Notes: generated by a model not told the origin, from the letters alone. A stretch of DNA of 64,000 nucleotides from Paeniglutamicibacter quisquiliarum (GCF_019084045.1 NZ_JAHRED010000004.1:62001-126000), one strand, 5' to 3'. Positions 24,607-34,231 are shown, counted from the first letter of the stretch. Program-made: numbers and translations.

Positions 24607-25818
24607 GTGAGCCAGCCACACGATCCGCCAACGAAACTCTTCACACGGGATTTCCTGCTCGCCGCCGTCGCCAACCTCTTTATTTCCATGGTCTTCTACC
24701 TGTTGATGACCTCCATGGCGCTGTATGCGGTGGACAGGTTCCAGGCCTCCGACAGCGCCGCGGGGCTGGCCTCGAGCGCCTTCGTCATCGGTTCGGTCGT
24801 TGCCCGGCTCTTTGCCGGAAAAATGCTGCAGGTCATGGGACGAAAACGGCTTGCCGTCCTCGCCCTCGGCCTCTTTGCCCTGTCTTCAGTCTTCTACCTC
24901 CTCAGCAGCACGTTGTTGCTTCTGCTCATCGTGCGCCTGGTCCATGGCATGGCTTTCGGCATGGCCAACACCGCCATTGCCACCGCCGTCCAGTCGCTCA
25001 TTCCCCAAGCGCGGCGCAGCGAGGGAACCGGCTACTTCGGGTTGTCCACCACGCTGTCCACCGCTGTTGGACCGTTCCTGGCGGTACTGCTTGCCGGCAG
25101 CGGCAACTACACCTCCGTCTTCGTGTTCTGCACCATCTTCTCGGCTTCGGCGTTGCTCTTCACGCTGCTGGTCCGCATGCCCGAACCGCAGCGCCCCACC
25201 CACCTCTCCACGGCACATGCCCGGCGCGGCAGCTTCATCCGTTCCATCATCAGCCCGGCGGCACTTCCCATCTCCTTGGTCATCCTGGTCTGCGGCATCG
25301 CCTATTCGGGCATCATTTCGTTCCTGGCCCCGTTCCTGATCTCGAAGTCCATGACGGAGGCGGCCAGCTGGTTCTTCATGGTCTACGCCGTCACCGTGCT
25401 TTTATCCCGGCTCTTTGCCGGACGCATCCAGGACCGCCGCGGCGACAACGCCATCATGTACCCCCTGCTGGTGGTGTTTGCCCTGGGCATGGCTGCGCTT
25501 GCATTCGACCCGAGCAGCCTGACCGTGGCTTCCGCCGCGGCCTTGACTGGTTTCGGCTTCGGCGCCTTGATGCCCTGCGCCCAGGCCATCGCCGTGTCCT
25601 CGGTGCCACCGGCCGAACTGGGGGTGGCAACCTCAACGTTCTTCCTGATGCTTGATGTCGGGATCGGCTTCGGGCCCGTGGCGCTGGGCCTGCTCATCCC
25701 GCACCTGGGATACACCGGCATGTTCGGAAGCCTCGCCGTACTTGCGGTGCTCGGCATCGTCCTCTACTTCCAGGTGCATGGGCGCCACGCCCGCGGGAAT
25801 CGTCCAGGGGCAATCTAG
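24607..25818 (+). CDS. MFS transporter (drug-efflux-like)
   Basis: A 403-residue protein with twelve membrane segments. Motif A-like text (A-G-K-M-L-Q-V-M-G-R-K-R) follows helix 2, with a second copy (A-G-R-I-Q-D-R-R-G-D-N) in the second half. G-P-F-L-A-V-L-L in helix 5 recalls the proton-drug antiporter motif. The GTG start at 24607 has AGGAG nine bases upstream. The substrate is unknown. An operator-like dyad covers its promoter, but no MarR-type gene is adjacent. Its TAG shares CTAG with the stop of the convergent DUF1275 gene. Confidence 0.88.
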   Translation: MSQPHDPPTKLFTRDFLLAAVANLFISMVFYLLMTSMALYAVDRFQASDSAAGLASSAFVIGSVVARLFAGKMLQVMGRKRLAVLALGLFALSSVFYLLSSTLLLLLIVRLVHGMAFGMANTAIATAVQSLIPQARRSEGTGYFGLSTTLSTAVGPFLAVLLAGSGNYTSVFVFCTIFSASALLFTLLVRMPEPQRPTHLSTAHARRGSFIRSIISPAALPISLVILVCGIAYSGIISFLAPFLISKSMTEAASWFFMVYAVTVLLSRLFAGRIQDRRGDNAIMYPLLVVFALGMAALAFDPSSLTVASAAALTGFGFGALMPCAQAIAVSSVPPAELGVATSTFFLMLDVGIGFGPVALGLLIPHLGYTGMFGSLAVLAVLGIVLYFQVHGRHARGNRPGAI

Positions 25819-26483
25819 CGCGGGATCCCGAAGATCCGGCCCGGGCTGTCGCGCACGAAGGCGACGACCGTCCAGGCCACCAGGGCCACAGCGGCGAGCC
25901 ACAGCACCGGAAGGCCCACCTGGAGGTAGAGGAAGGCGCCGACCAAGGAGCCGAGCGTGATCATCGCCCAGAGCGCGCCGTACGGCAGCCAGGCCCACTT
26001 GGGGCCGCCGGCCAGGGCCGCGGCGAGGTGCTGCCCCATCTTCACCAGGGCGCCGGTCATGTAGGTCAACCCGACGCTGACCTCGCCGCGGCGCGTGTAT
26101 GTCGCGTTGATCGCCCCCATGGACATGGCCATCAGCACGGCGGTCCATGCCCCGCCGGCCGATCCCAGCGTGGTGAGGGCCGAGGCCAGCAGGAACGCCG
26201 AGGACACCGAGAGCACCGCCCCGCGCCGGTGCACCGAGGGGACCTGGCTGGCCAGGCTCGCCGCGACGACTCCCAGCACGAAACCGAGCACCAGGCCCAT
26301 GGCCAACCCCCACTGCAGCAGGTTTCCCTCCGCCAGTCCTGCGCTCGAGCGGGTCGAGTTGCCGCTCATGAAAGAGACAAAGTACCCGCCGAAGTGGATG
26401 AACGCCACTCCGTCCACGAACCCGGCGACTGCCGTCAATCCACTGGCATAGGCAATTCCCCGCCATCCCAATGAGCGTGCCAC
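25815..26483 (-). CDS. DUF1275 (YoaK-type) membrane protein
   Basis: A 222-residue protein with about six membrane helices. It has the family opening G-L-T-A-V-A-G-F-V-D-G-V-A-F-I-H-F-G-G-Y and F-V-S-F-M-S-G-N-S-T-R, then T-Y-M-T-G-A-L-V-K-M-G near residue 140. The function of DUF1275 proteins is not established. GTG 26483 with GGGGGAGAAG upstream is the best start; a longer upstream frame is Arg/Pro-rich and looks non-coding. It converges on the MFS gene with a 4-bp overlap. Confidence 0.88.
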   Translation of the reverse strand: MARSLGWRGIAYASGLTAVAGFVDGVAFIHFGGYFVSFMSGNSTRSSAGLAEGNLLQWGLAMGLVLGFVLGVVAASLASQVPSVHRRGAVLSVSSAFLLASALTTLGSAGGAWTAVLMAMSMGAINATYTRRGEVSVGLTYMTGALVKMGQHLAAALAGGPKWAWLPYGALWAMITLGSLVGAFLYLQVGLPVLWLAAVALVAWTVVAFVRDSPGRIFGIPR

Positions 26484-26768
26484 GTAGCTTCTCCCCCATC
26501 CGCGCCCGGGCGAAGCGGCGCTCCGCCCGGGGCACCGTCTCGATTGCCGGTGCCGGATGCCCCTGGAAATCGGCACCCGGTTCCGTCCCCAGTCTAGTGA
26601 GCAGGCCAAACGGCGCACTTACCGCCCGCGCGGCCGACATCCCCGGTTCGCCGGTGAGTGGCTGCGGGCCACGCACCGGCGGCAGGTGATACGCGCCACG
26701 GGATCATGGCCGAATCATTCCCCCGACTTACCATTGAATGACCCCCTTCCTACCAAAGGTTTGTTTTC

Positions 26769-28190
26769 GTGCCCCAATTTGCCCAGGCGCTTGCCCGCGG
26801 ACTCAACGTCCGCCACGTCCGGTTCATGGCCCTCGGTTCGGCCATCGGTACCGGCCTGTTCTACGGTTCCGCATCGGCCATCCAGGCCGCGGGACCGGCG
26901 GTCCTGCTGGCCTACATGATCGGCGGCGCGGCCGTTTTCATGGTGATGCGCGCGCTGGGTGAGATGGCGGTTCGCCACCCGGTCTCCGGTTCATTCGGCC
27001 AGTACGCTTCCAAGTACCTCGGCCCCTTCGCCGGGTTCATCACCGGCTGGACGTTCGCCTTCGAGATGGCGATCGTGGCGATTGCGGACGTCACCGCATT
27101 CGGCATCTACATGGGCTTCTGGTTCCCGGACGTCCCCCGCTGGATCTGGATCCTGGCCGTGGTCTTCTTCATCGCCGCGCTGAACCTGATGAAGGTCAAG
27201 GTCTTTGGCGAGACCGAGTTCTGGCTTTCCCTGATCAAGGTCTCGGCGATCATCGCGATGATCGCCGGCGGTGTGCTGATCGTGCTTTTCGGCTTCGGAC
27301 TTCCCGCCGAGGCGAACCCCGGCATCGGCACCATGCTTGCAGCAGGAGGGTTTTTCCCCAACGGTTTCTGGGGCCTGTTGGCTTCCTTCTCGATCGTGAT
27401 GTTTGCCTTTGGCGGCATCGAGACCATTGGCATCACCGCCGGCGAGGCAGAGAACCCCAAGTCAGTCGTGCCCAAGGCGATCAACACCGTGCCGGTGCGC
27501 ATCCTGCTCTTCTACGTCTGCACCCTGGGCATCCTGATGATGATCTACCCGTGGAACCAGGTCGGTTCCGAGGGCAGCCCCTTCGTGCAGATCTTCGACA
27601 ACCTGGGCATTCCCGCGGCGGCACACATCCTCAATGCGGTGGTCATCACCGCAGCCATCTCGGCGATCAACTCCGACATCTTTGGTGCCGGGCGCATGAT
27701 GTTCGGGCTGTCCCAGCAGGGCCACGCCCCCGCCTCGTTCGCCAAGATCTCCCGCAACGGTGTCCCCTGGATGACGGTGCTGACCATGGGCATCGTCCTG
27801 CTGACCGGAGTGGTGCTCAACGCACTGCTGCCCGAGTCGTTGTTCCTGATCATTGCCTCGATCGCCACCTTCGCCACCGTGTGGGTGTGGGTGATGATCC
27901 TGCTCTCGCACATCTCCATGAAGCGGACCATTGCGCGCGAGAACCTCCAGGCCTCCGAGTTCCCCTCTCCCTGGTGGCCCGCGGCGTCCTATGCCGCGCT
28001 GGCATTCATGGGCTTTGTGATCGTGCTGCTGGGCATCATCCCCGCGACCCGCGTCGCCCTGGTGGTCGGGGTTGTCTGGATCGCGCTCCTGTTTGTCGCC
28101 TACAAGGTCTGGGTCCGCGGCAAGGGCCATGTGCGCGCCGAGTTGGTCGACGAAACCGGGCGCGACTACGTTCCCGCCGAAACGCGCTAG
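26769..28190 (+). CDS. APC-family amino-acid permease (AroP/ProY type)
   Basis: A 473-residue permease with twelve helices. The family N-terminus is clear ([19 protein letters not shown]), followed by R-A-L-G-E-M-A-V and [10 protein letters not shown]. The [16 protein letters not shown] segment marks amino-acid/proton symporters of the AroP-ProY-GabP group. The exact amino acid cannot be told. It begins with GTG at 26769 after a weak AAAGG. It is monocistronic, closed by a terminator at 28218. Confidence 0.9.
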   Translation: MPQFAQALARGLNVRHVRFMALGSAIGTGLFYGSASAIQAAGPAVLLAYMIGGAAVFMVMRALGEMAVRHPVSGSFGQYASKYLGPFAGFITGWTFAFEMAIVAIADVTAFGIYMGFWFPDVPRWIWILAVVFFIAALNLMKVKVFGETEFWLSLIKVSAIIAMIAGGVLIVLFGFGLPAEANPGIGTMLAAGGFFPNGFWGLLASFSIVMFAFGGIETIGITAGEAENPKSVVPKAINTVPVRILLFYVCTLGILMMIYPWNQVGSEGSPFVQIFDNLGIPAAAHILNAVVITAAISAINSDIFGAGRMMFGLSQQGHAPASFAKISRNGVPWMTVLTMGIVLLTGVVLNALLPESLFLIIASIATFATVWVWVMILLSHISMKRTIARENLQASEFPSPWWPAASYAALAFMGFVIVLLGIIPATRVALVVGVVWIALLFVAYKVWVRGKGHVRAELVDETGRDYVPAETR

Positions 28191-28217
28191 CCGGTCCAAT
28201 CCCGCGGGCATCCCGAT

Positions 28218-28258
28218 GACAGGACCCCCGGCCGCTTCGCGGCTCGGGGGTCCCTGTC
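28218..28258 (+). terminator. Terminator after the amino-acid permease
   Basis: GACAGG-ACCCCCG pairs with CGGGGGT-CCCTGTC around an inner CCGC-TTC-GCGG hairpin, giving one long stem. Confidence 0.75.
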
Positions 28259-28416
28259 AAGTTTCGTCCCATGCCGCAATTGGCATGGAACACCATGTGC
28301 GGCCGGCTGGCGATCGGGCTTCGGCACCAAGGCCAGCCTGCACAATGCGGGACATAAACCGGCGGAAGAACGCACCCTTGCGCCTGTCGTCCGCAGTCGT
28401 CCCGTGGACGAATTCC

Positions 28417-28863
28417 CTAGCCCTTGGTCCACTGGCCGCGGGTGGCCACATACGATGCCGTTGCGCAGGGATCGGGCGCGTCGTCCACTGCCTTGCACGC
28501 GCGCACCCGGAAGCCGTCGGCTCCCGGTTGCCAGCTGTAGATGAGACCGTAGGAGGCGTTGGAGAACCTGTCGCGGTTGCCGTAGCCACAGACGTTTTGG
28601 GTAAACCGCGTCCACACGGTGTCGGGCGCGTTGTTGCGGACTGCCTGTGCCTGGTAGTAAACGCAGTGGCCGTCCCTGGCGTCATCCGTTAGATACAGGT
28701 TGTAGCCGAAGTGGCGGTTATCGTCTTTCCACACCTTGCCACTGCTCTTGGCCCATGAATTGTCCATCGAGTAGGTTTCGTATGCCTGGGCCGGGGTGGC
28801 CAAGGTCAGTGACGCCAGCACAAGTGCTGCGGCGGCCGCGAATCCGCGGAATATGTGTTTCAT
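28417..28863 (-). CDS. Secreted four-cysteine protein of unknown function
   Basis: A 148-residue protein with a textbook signal peptide (M-K-H-I-F-R-G-F, an Ala/Leu core, then T-P-A-Q-A-Y). The mature ~120 residues hold four cysteines (G-H-C-V, N-V-C-G-Y-G, R-A-C-K-A, D-P-C-A-T), probably two disulfides, and many aromatic and Asn/Asp residues. I do not recognise a family. It is alone on the minus strand. Signal-peptide fit and codon use support it as real. Confidence 0.75.
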   Translation of the reverse strand: MKHIFRGFAAAAALVLASLTLATPAQAYETYSMDNSWAKSSGKVWKDDNRHFGYNLYLTDDARDGHCVYYQAQAVRNNAPDTVWTRFTQNVCGYGNRDRFSNASYGLIYSWQPGADGFRVRACKAVDDAPDPCATASYVATRGQWTKG

Positions 28864-29125
28864 GGTGTTCCTCAACTTTTCGACATTGAAGGGTTTCGGA
28901 TGGGTTCTGACGCGAGCGAGACTACCAGCGGGCATCATCTCAGCGGTAGGTCTAACGCGTAGATTTATTTAATCCGTTTGCCCGCAATCCGCCGCCACGC
29001 CATTCCCCAAGGCCGGCAGAACCCGTCGTTTCCGGACGGTCGTGGCCGTTCCCCGCCGCAAGGGATCACATCGGTTCCCGCATTACGCGGGGAATACGCA
29101 CCCCGGGCTCGCTGTTGCCCAAGAT

Positions 29126-29848
29126 ATGACTGAAACCCGCTTGAGCGTTGATATTTTTTCCGACATTGCCTGCCCATGGTGCTTCATCGGCAAGCGCCGC
29201 TTCGAAACGGCACTGGCCGCCCTGCCCTTCGGCGAAAAGGTCGATGTGAAGTGGCATGCGTTCCAGCTGGATCCCTCGCTGCCCGAGCATTTCGAGGGCA
29301 GCGAAATCGATTACCTTTCCCAGGTAAAGGGAATGCCCAGCGAACAGGTGGTCGGCATGCTCGAGCACGTCACGACCCAGGCCGCCGGCGAGGGCCTAAA
29401 GTACGACTTCGATGCCCTACACGTTGCCAACTCATTCACCGCGCTGCGACTGCTTGCCCTGGCCAAGGAACGCGGCCTCGGCAACGAGATGAAGGAAGCG
29501 CTGCTTTCGGCCCACTTTGAGCAGGGCATCAACACCGGCAACAGCGATGCCCTGCAGGGCATCGCCGATACCGTGGGCCTGGACCCGGCGGAAACGGCCG
29601 AGGTGCTCGCCGGCGACAAGTATGCCGACTCGGTGCGGGCCGACGGCGTCCGCGCCCGCGAGCTGGGCGTCAGCGGCGTGCCGTTTTTCGTCCTGGACAA
29701 CAAATACGGGATTTCCGGTGCCCAGCCCTCGGAGGTATTTGAGCAGGCGCTGAGCCAGGTCTGGAAGGAAATCGGCGGCGAGAACCTGCAGATGCTCGGA
29801 ACGCCGTCTGCCGACGGCGCGGTCTGCGGCCCCGAAGGCTGCAACTGA
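29126..29848 (+). CDS. DsbA-family oxidoreductase, FrnE type
   Basis: A 240-residue cytosolic thioredoxin-fold protein. The redox motif C-P-W-C is at residues 16-19, and the cis-proline region is G-V-S-G-V-P-F-F-V-L near residue 190. The helical insertion has the FrnE feel (F-E-G-S-E-I-D-Y-L, H-F-E-Q-G-I-N-T-G-N). There is no signal peptide, so it works inside the cell as disulfide isomerase or 2-hydroxychromene-type oxidoreductase. The tail carries an extra C-G-P-E-G-C pair, perhaps a second redox or metal site. It is monocistronic. Confidence 0.9.
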   Translation: MTETRLSVDIFSDIACPWCFIGKRRFETALAALPFGEKVDVKWHAFQLDPSLPEHFEGSEIDYLSQVKGMPSEQVVGMLEHVTTQAAGEGLKYDFDALHVANSFTALRLLALAKERGLGNEMKEALLSAHFEQGINTGNSDALQGIADTVGLDPAETAEVLAGDKYADSVRADGVRARELGVSGVPFFVLDNKYGISGAQPSEVFEQALSQVWKEIGGENLQMLGTPSADGAVCGPEGCN

Positions 29849-29851
29849 CGC

Positions 29852-30547
29852 CTAGTTCTCCTTCGCATCCGTCGACGGTTCCGGCTTGGCCGGGGCCGTC
29901 GACGGTTTTGCGCCTGCCTTTGGCTTCGGCGGGGTGCAGCCAAGCTTTCCCGGCTTCTTGTTGACGGAGCCCTCCTTGACCAGGTCCTTGTACTTGGTGC
30001 CGATGACCACGTCCACGGTCTTCCCCGGGCGCTTTGCATCGTAGACATAGGTCAGGCCCTTGATGTGCCGCTGCAGCGTCATGGCCTGGGCGTAGCCATC
30101 GGGTCCGGAGGTCACCGCCCCGACCACCTGCACGTTGGACAGGTTTGCGTTGCCCACGTCGCCCACCTTGAATCCGTGTTTTTTCAGTTTCGTCGCGGTG
30201 GCCCCCGCCAGTCCGTAGATCTGGGTGGCGTTCAGGACGTTCACCGTCATCTTGCCCGGGTCGACGTAGTTGAATTTCCTGGTGGGGCATGCCTCGTTCA
30301 CGGCAACGGGAGCCTCGGCAACCGGTTTGGGCTCAAGGGCGTCGATGACGAGGGTGCGCGTGTTGACCAGGTAGGCCAGGACAAGGGCGGCGGCCAGCAT
30401 CAGGACCACGAAGATCAGGATGACGCCATGGCGGATGCGCCGTCGGCGCTTGATCCGGTCCTCCGTGGTGAACTCGGGGCTCGCCAACTCGTCTTCGGAG
30501 ATGATGTGGTGCCCGTGCCAATCGTTCGGGTCCTTGCTGCGTGCCAA
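29852..30547 (-). CDS. LytR_C-domain membrane protein
   Basis: A 231-residue protein: a ~38-residue cytosolic part with D-R-I-K-R-R-R-R-I-R-H-G, one membrane helix (about 40-62), then an extracytoplasmic LytR_C domain (V-N-V-L-N-A-T-Q-I-Y-G-L-A and A-T-K-L-K-K-H-G-F-K-V-G) and a Lys/Pro/Ala-rich tail. LytR_C domains accompany cell-wall assembly proteins; a stand-alone version is usual in Actinobacteria and its role is unclear. The start is TTG 30547 with AGGGGAC upstream. It follows the small gene at 30556 by eight bases, so they form an operon. Confidence 0.85.
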   Translation of the reverse strand: MARSKDPNDWHGHHIISEDELASPEFTTEDRIKRRRRIRHGVILIFVVLMLAAALVLAYLVNTRTLVIDALEPKPVAEAPVAVNEACPTRKFNYVDPGKMTVNVLNATQIYGLAGATATKLKKHGFKVGDVGNANLSNVQVVGAVTSGPDGYAQAMTLQRHIKGLTYVYDAKRPGKTVDVVIGTKYKDLVKEGSVNKKPGKLGCTPPKPKAGAKPSTAPAKPEPSTDAKEN

Positions 30548-30555
30548 CCTGTCCC

Positions 30556-30855
30556 CTAGTCTTCCAACACGAGCACACGTGCGTGCAGGATTGAACGCTG
30601 GTGCAGGGCCGTGCGGACGGCGCGGTGCAATCCGTCTTCCAGGTAGCGGGTACCCTTCCATTGCACAACGTGCGGGAAAAGGTCGCCGAAGAACGTCGAG
30701 TCCTCGGCGAGCAGTGCCGCAAGATCCAGGGTGCTCTTGGTGGTCACCAGCTCGTCCAGTCGCACTTGCATGGGCGCGACGGAGGCCCAGTCCTTGGGAG
30801 TCACGTAACCGTGTTCCGGATATGGCCGGGAATCGCCGACAGATTTGAAGATCAC
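30556..30855 (-). CDS. Small ParB-like protein (annotated VapB-type in relatives)
   Basis: A 99-residue protein conserved in Micrococcaceae, which automated pipelines often label a VapB-family antitoxin. The sequence pattern argues for a ParB/Srx-like fold instead. V-R-L-D-E-L-V-T-T-K-x-x-L-D, then P-H-V-V-Q-W, then Y-L-E-D-G-L-H-R-A-V-R-T-A-L and I-L-H-A-R-V-L follow the ParB N-domain order, with D-G-L-H-R in place of D-G-x-x-R. No toxin gene is adjacent. The start is GTG 30855. It is co-transcribed with the LytR_C gene eight bases downstream. Confidence 0.7.
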   Translation of the reverse strand: MIFKSVGDSRPYPEHGYVTPKDWASVAPMQVRLDELVTTKSTLDLAALLAEDSTFFGDLFPHVVQWKGTRYLEDGLHRAVRTALHQRSILHARVLVLED

Positions 30856-31035
30856 TTGACCAGCTTAGGAAACTTCGAGCACCTATTGGGGCGATTGGCC
30901 GATATTTGTGCGCGTCGCGCCTCGGGTACGTGACCCTGGGGCCCGCGTCAAGGGGTAGGACGCATGGATTCACAGTACGGAACGTGAAGTAACTTTCGCT
31001 GTCACAAACCGGCCACCCGGGTGCATTCTTGAACC

Positions 31036-32061
31036 ATGAGTACAGTTCTCACCACCGTTCCGGTCCTAGACATGTCTACCGCACGTCGCGCCGATGGCAC
31101 TTTTGATGAAGACTTCATTACTGCATTGCGTGACGCGGCCCACCGTGTGGGCTTCTTCCAGATCACCGGCTTTGGCGCCGGCCCGGGCACGACACAGAAC
31201 CTGCTCAAGACCCTGGCCGATTTCTTCGCCCTCCCCGTGGAACAGAAGCTGAAGCTGGACAACCGCACCTCGCCCCAGTTTCGCGGCTACACCCGGCTGG
31301 GGGCCGAAATCACCCGCGGCCGTGCCGACTCGCGCGAACAAATTGATTACGGACCCGAACGCGAGGTCCTCACCGACGTCCCCGCCGACGCGCCCTACCT
31401 GAACCTGCAGGGGCCGAACCAGTGGCCGGAGGATTTCCCGCGGCTGGAATCTGCGGCCATGGACTGGGCAAACCTGATGAACAAGGTGGGGGCCGAGCTG
31501 CTCTCGGCCCTGGCCGTGGGCCTGGGCCTCCCGGAGGAGTACTTCGATGAGCCGTTCGCGCAGAGCCCGGCGTGGATGGGCAAGCTCGTGCATTACGTCG
31601 GCGGCGGCATCGTCCCCGAGGCGGGCACCCAGGGCGTCGGTGCCCACGCGGACTACGGTTTCATCACCCTCCTGCTGCAGGATGCCGTGGGCGGCCTTGA
31701 GGTCAAGCCCTACGGCCAGGACGAGTGGATCTCCGTGGATCCGATCGAAGGCGCGCTGGTGGTCAACATCGGTGAAATGCTCGAGGTCGCGACCAACGGC
31801 TACCTGATGGCCACCATTCACCGGGTCATCGCTCCCCCGGCCGGCGTGGACCGCTACTCGGTGCCCTTCTTCTACTCGCCCCGCCTGGATTCGGTCATCG
31901 GCACCGTGCCGCTGCCGGAGAAACTCGCGGCCGATGCCCGCGGCGTCTCCGACGACCCGCACAACCCCATGTTGGCGTCCTACGGCGCCAACGTCCTGAA
32001 GGGCTGGCTGCGCGCCCACCCGCAAACCGCCAAGGCGCACTACCCAAATCTGGTGAAGTAG
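31036..32061 (+). CDS. Isopenicillin-N-synthase-like Fe(II)/2-oxoglutarate oxygenase
   Basis: A 341-residue double-stranded beta-helix oxygenase. The iron ligands are His204 and Asp206 (G-A-H-A-D-Y-G) and His262 (T-I-H-R-V). Arg273 and Ser275 (R-Y-S) bind the co-substrate carboxylate in this family. The N-terminal DIOX_N part has V-G-F-F-Q-I-T-G-F-G near residue 38. The true substrate is unknown; the family ranges from antibiotic to amino-acid and flavonoid chemistry. It is a single gene closed by a strong terminator. Confidence 0.9.
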   Translation: MSTVLTTVPVLDMSTARRADGTFDEDFITALRDAAHRVGFFQITGFGAGPGTTQNLLKTLADFFALPVEQKLKLDNRTSPQFRGYTRLGAEITRGRADSREQIDYGPEREVLTDVPADAPYLNLQGPNQWPEDFPRLESAAMDWANLMNKVGAELLSALAVGLGLPEEYFDEPFAQSPAWMGKLVHYVGGGIVPEAGTQGVGAHADYGFITLLLQDAVGGLEVKPYGQDEWISVDPIEGALVVNIGEMLEVATNGYLMATIHRVIAPPAGVDRYSVPFFYSPRLDSVIGTVPLPEKLAADARGVSDDPHNPMLASYGANVLKGWLRAHPQTAKAHYPNLVK

Positions 32062-32070
32062 CGCGTCCGC

Positions 32071-32120
32071 CCACGGGGCGGGGTAGGGCGGTCCTGGGAC
32101 CGCCTTGCCCCGCCCCGTGG
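32071..32120 (+). terminator. Terminator after the oxygenase
   Basis: CCACGGGGCGGGG (32071-32083) pairs with 32108-32120 and continues inward through GGCGGTCC and GGACCGCC. Confidence 0.75.
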
Positions 32121-32163
32121 CATTTCGATGCTGATCAGGCAATCAGTCACTAAGCTGGTGTCC

Positions 32164-33933
32164 ATGAGCGCCGCACGAACGGGCCACCAGCACCATGCAA
32201 TTGGTAGGTTGTCGTCGTTATTCCCCCGCATCATCACCAAGGGAGTGCCATTTTCCCAGTTGCCCTTGCGTCGAAAGGTCGGGTGGTCGCAGGCGCCGAT
32301 GCTCATCGCCGTGGCCACCGCATGCCTGCTGGCACTCGTCACTTCCCCGACGGAGATCTTCGGGGACCGGCTCTTCGTTGCCGGGGTGCTGCTGACGCTT
32401 CTCAACAGCGTTCTGGCGTGGACCATCCCGTGGAAGTCCATCGGGCCGGAACAAACGTATCTGGTCATTCCGGCCTTGGGACTGATTTCGGCCACCTTGA
32501 TGGCTACTGGCGCCTACCCGTGGCTCAACGGGGTGTCCCTGCTGATTGCCTTCCCGGTCTTTTGGTTTGCGTGGTCGGGTTTTGTCCCGCGGCTGACGCT
32601 CGTGCTCTCTTTCCTGGTGCCGCTGGCGGCCATCTGGCTGCAACTCTGGCACCGCGGCATCCCGTTCTCCCTGGACGCCATGGCCAAGCCCCTGCTAATC
32701 CCGCTGACCATTCTCGCCCTGGCCACGACCACCGTCATTGTCGAGCACAACTCCGCGCTGGCGGAACGACAGCTGCGAGCCACGCTGGCCACCAGCCGAC
32801 GCCAAACCCGTCTCCTCAATGCGGTGCTCAACGCGGCCAACGTCGGCGTTGTGGTGGTGGACCGCGACGGCCACGACTTGTTCATGAACGATGTCCAGCG
32901 CTTCCAGCACCGCCACGCCACCCCGCCCGGAATCCCAGACCCCGATGAGTCCCAGCTTCTCGTTCGTGCCGTATCCGGAGCCTACGAGCCGATACCGGAA
33001 CTACTGGACCCCGAGTACCGGCCGGTCGTCCGTTCCATTCGCCAAGAGGAATTCACCGACGAGTTGTTTGCCCTGGGCCCTCTCGACGACCCGATGTACC
33101 TCTCGACCTCTGCCCGCTCGTTCTTTAACGAGGACGGTGAATACGACGGGGCCGTGACCATGTTCAAGAACATCACGCCGCTCATCGAAGCCTCAAAGAC
33201 CAGAAACCGATTCCTGGCCAACGTTAGCCATGAACTGCGCACTCCGCTGACCTCCATCCTCGGCTACCTCGAATTGCTCGAGGACGACCCGGGACTCACC
33301 GAGGACCAGCGGCAATCAATGGATGTCCTTTCCCGAAACACCGAGCGCCTGCTGCACATGGTCAACGATTTGCTCACCGCGGCGGCCGGCCAGCACCAGG
33401 TCAATATCGCCACCATCGACCTGGGCTCGGTTATCCACGGCCAGCTCCAATCCATGCGGCCGCGTGCAGCATCTGCCGCCATCGAGTTGATCGAGGGGAA
33501 CATGTGCCACGAACCGGTGCTGGGCGATGCGCTGCGACTGGGCCAGGTGATCGACAACCTCGTCTCCAACGCCATCAAGTATTCCAGCGCCGGGGATTCC
33601 GTCACTGTGGACATGAACTGCAACAGCAAGGAAATCTCGGTGCGGGTGGCCGACACCGGGCGCGGCCTGTCCCCCACCGACGTGAAGAGCCTCTTCACCC
33701 GATTCTTCCGCTCGGAGGAGGCCCGACGTTCCGGCCTTCCGGGCGTCGGGCTTGGATTGGCGATCAGCCATGAGCTAGTCGAGGCCCACGGCGGGCATAT
33801 CGCGGTCGAAAGCGACCTGGGAAAGGGAACAACAATGACCGTCATCCTGCCGCGCAAGGACGCTGGCGGCGACTCGGAGCCTTCCTCCCGGCGCCTCGGT
33901 TTCCCGACAATGCATCCGGACTCGCGACGCTGA
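32164..33933 (+). CDS. PAS-containing sensor histidine kinase
   Basis: A 589-residue kinase. About six membrane helices span residues 45-195, then a PAS-like domain (about 210-340, V-V-V-V-D-R-D-G-H-D-L-F), a HisKA domain with the canonical S-H-E-L-R-T-P-L (phospho-His356) and a HATPase with D-N-L-V-S-N-A-I-K-Y, D-T-G-R-G-L-S and G-V-G-L-G-L-A-I-S. All catalytic boxes are intact. ATG 32164 is used because a candidate at 32128 sits almost on the preceding terminator. It is followed by an HPt-like gene and a convergent OmpR-type regulator, its probable partner. Confidence 0.9.
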   Translation: MSAARTGHQHHAIGRLSSLFPRIITKGVPFSQLPLRRKVGWSQAPMLIAVATACLLALVTSPTEIFGDRLFVAGVLLTLLNSVLAWTIPWKSIGPEQTYLVIPALGLISATLMATGAYPWLNGVSLLIAFPVFWFAWSGFVPRLTLVLSFLVPLAAIWLQLWHRGIPFSLDAMAKPLLIPLTILALATTTVIVEHNSALAERQLRATLATSRRQTRLLNAVLNAANVGVVVVDRDGHDLFMNDVQRFQHRHATPPGIPDPDESQLLVRAVSGAYEPIPELLDPEYRPVVRSIRQEEFTDELFALGPLDDPMYLSTSARSFFNEDGEYDGAVTMFKNITPLIEASKTRNRFLANVSHELRTPLTSILGYLELLEDDPGLTEDQRQSMDVLSRNTERLLHMVNDLLTAAAGQHQVNIATIDLGSVIHGQLQSMRPRAASAAIELIEGNMCHEPVLGDALRLGQVIDNLVSNAIKYSSAGDSVTVDMNCNSKEISVRVADTGRGLSPTDVKSLFTRFFRSEEARRSGLPGVGLGLAISHELVEAHGGHIAVESDLGKGTTMTVILPRKDAGGDSEPSSRRLGFPTMHPDSRR

Positions 33934-33947
33934 CTGCTTGCGTTAAG

Positions 33948-33991
33948 GGCAAAGTGTGGGCTCCCGGTGCACCGGAAACCCACACTTTGCC
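33948..33991 (+). terminator. Terminator after the histidine kinase
   Basis: GGCAAAGTGTGGG (33948-33960) pairs perfectly with 33979-33991; the loop holds an inner CCGGTGCACCGG palindrome. Confidence 0.75.
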
Positions 33992-34231
33992 TGGTTCGTC
34001 ATGTCCACTCACGCCCCCATGAAGCGAGTGAAGAACCCTGTATTGGCATCCGGTCTGGCCGCCTCCCCCTCGTCCCGTCGGCGGAGACTGGTGGATTCAC
34101 TTACCGGATAACGAACACTATTCCCTGCCGACATCAATTTTCCATCCAATCGAAAACAATATTGGCGCAGACTATCCTCAAGATTCCGCGGCATTCCTTG
34201 AGGCTCCCTTGAGCATATTTGGGGCCGGATC

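Noticed and set aside
30556-30855. Toxin-antitoxin system
   Set aside because: No toxin-sized neighbour. The downstream gene is a LytR_C membrane protein, and the sequence pattern is ParB-like rather than VapB-like.
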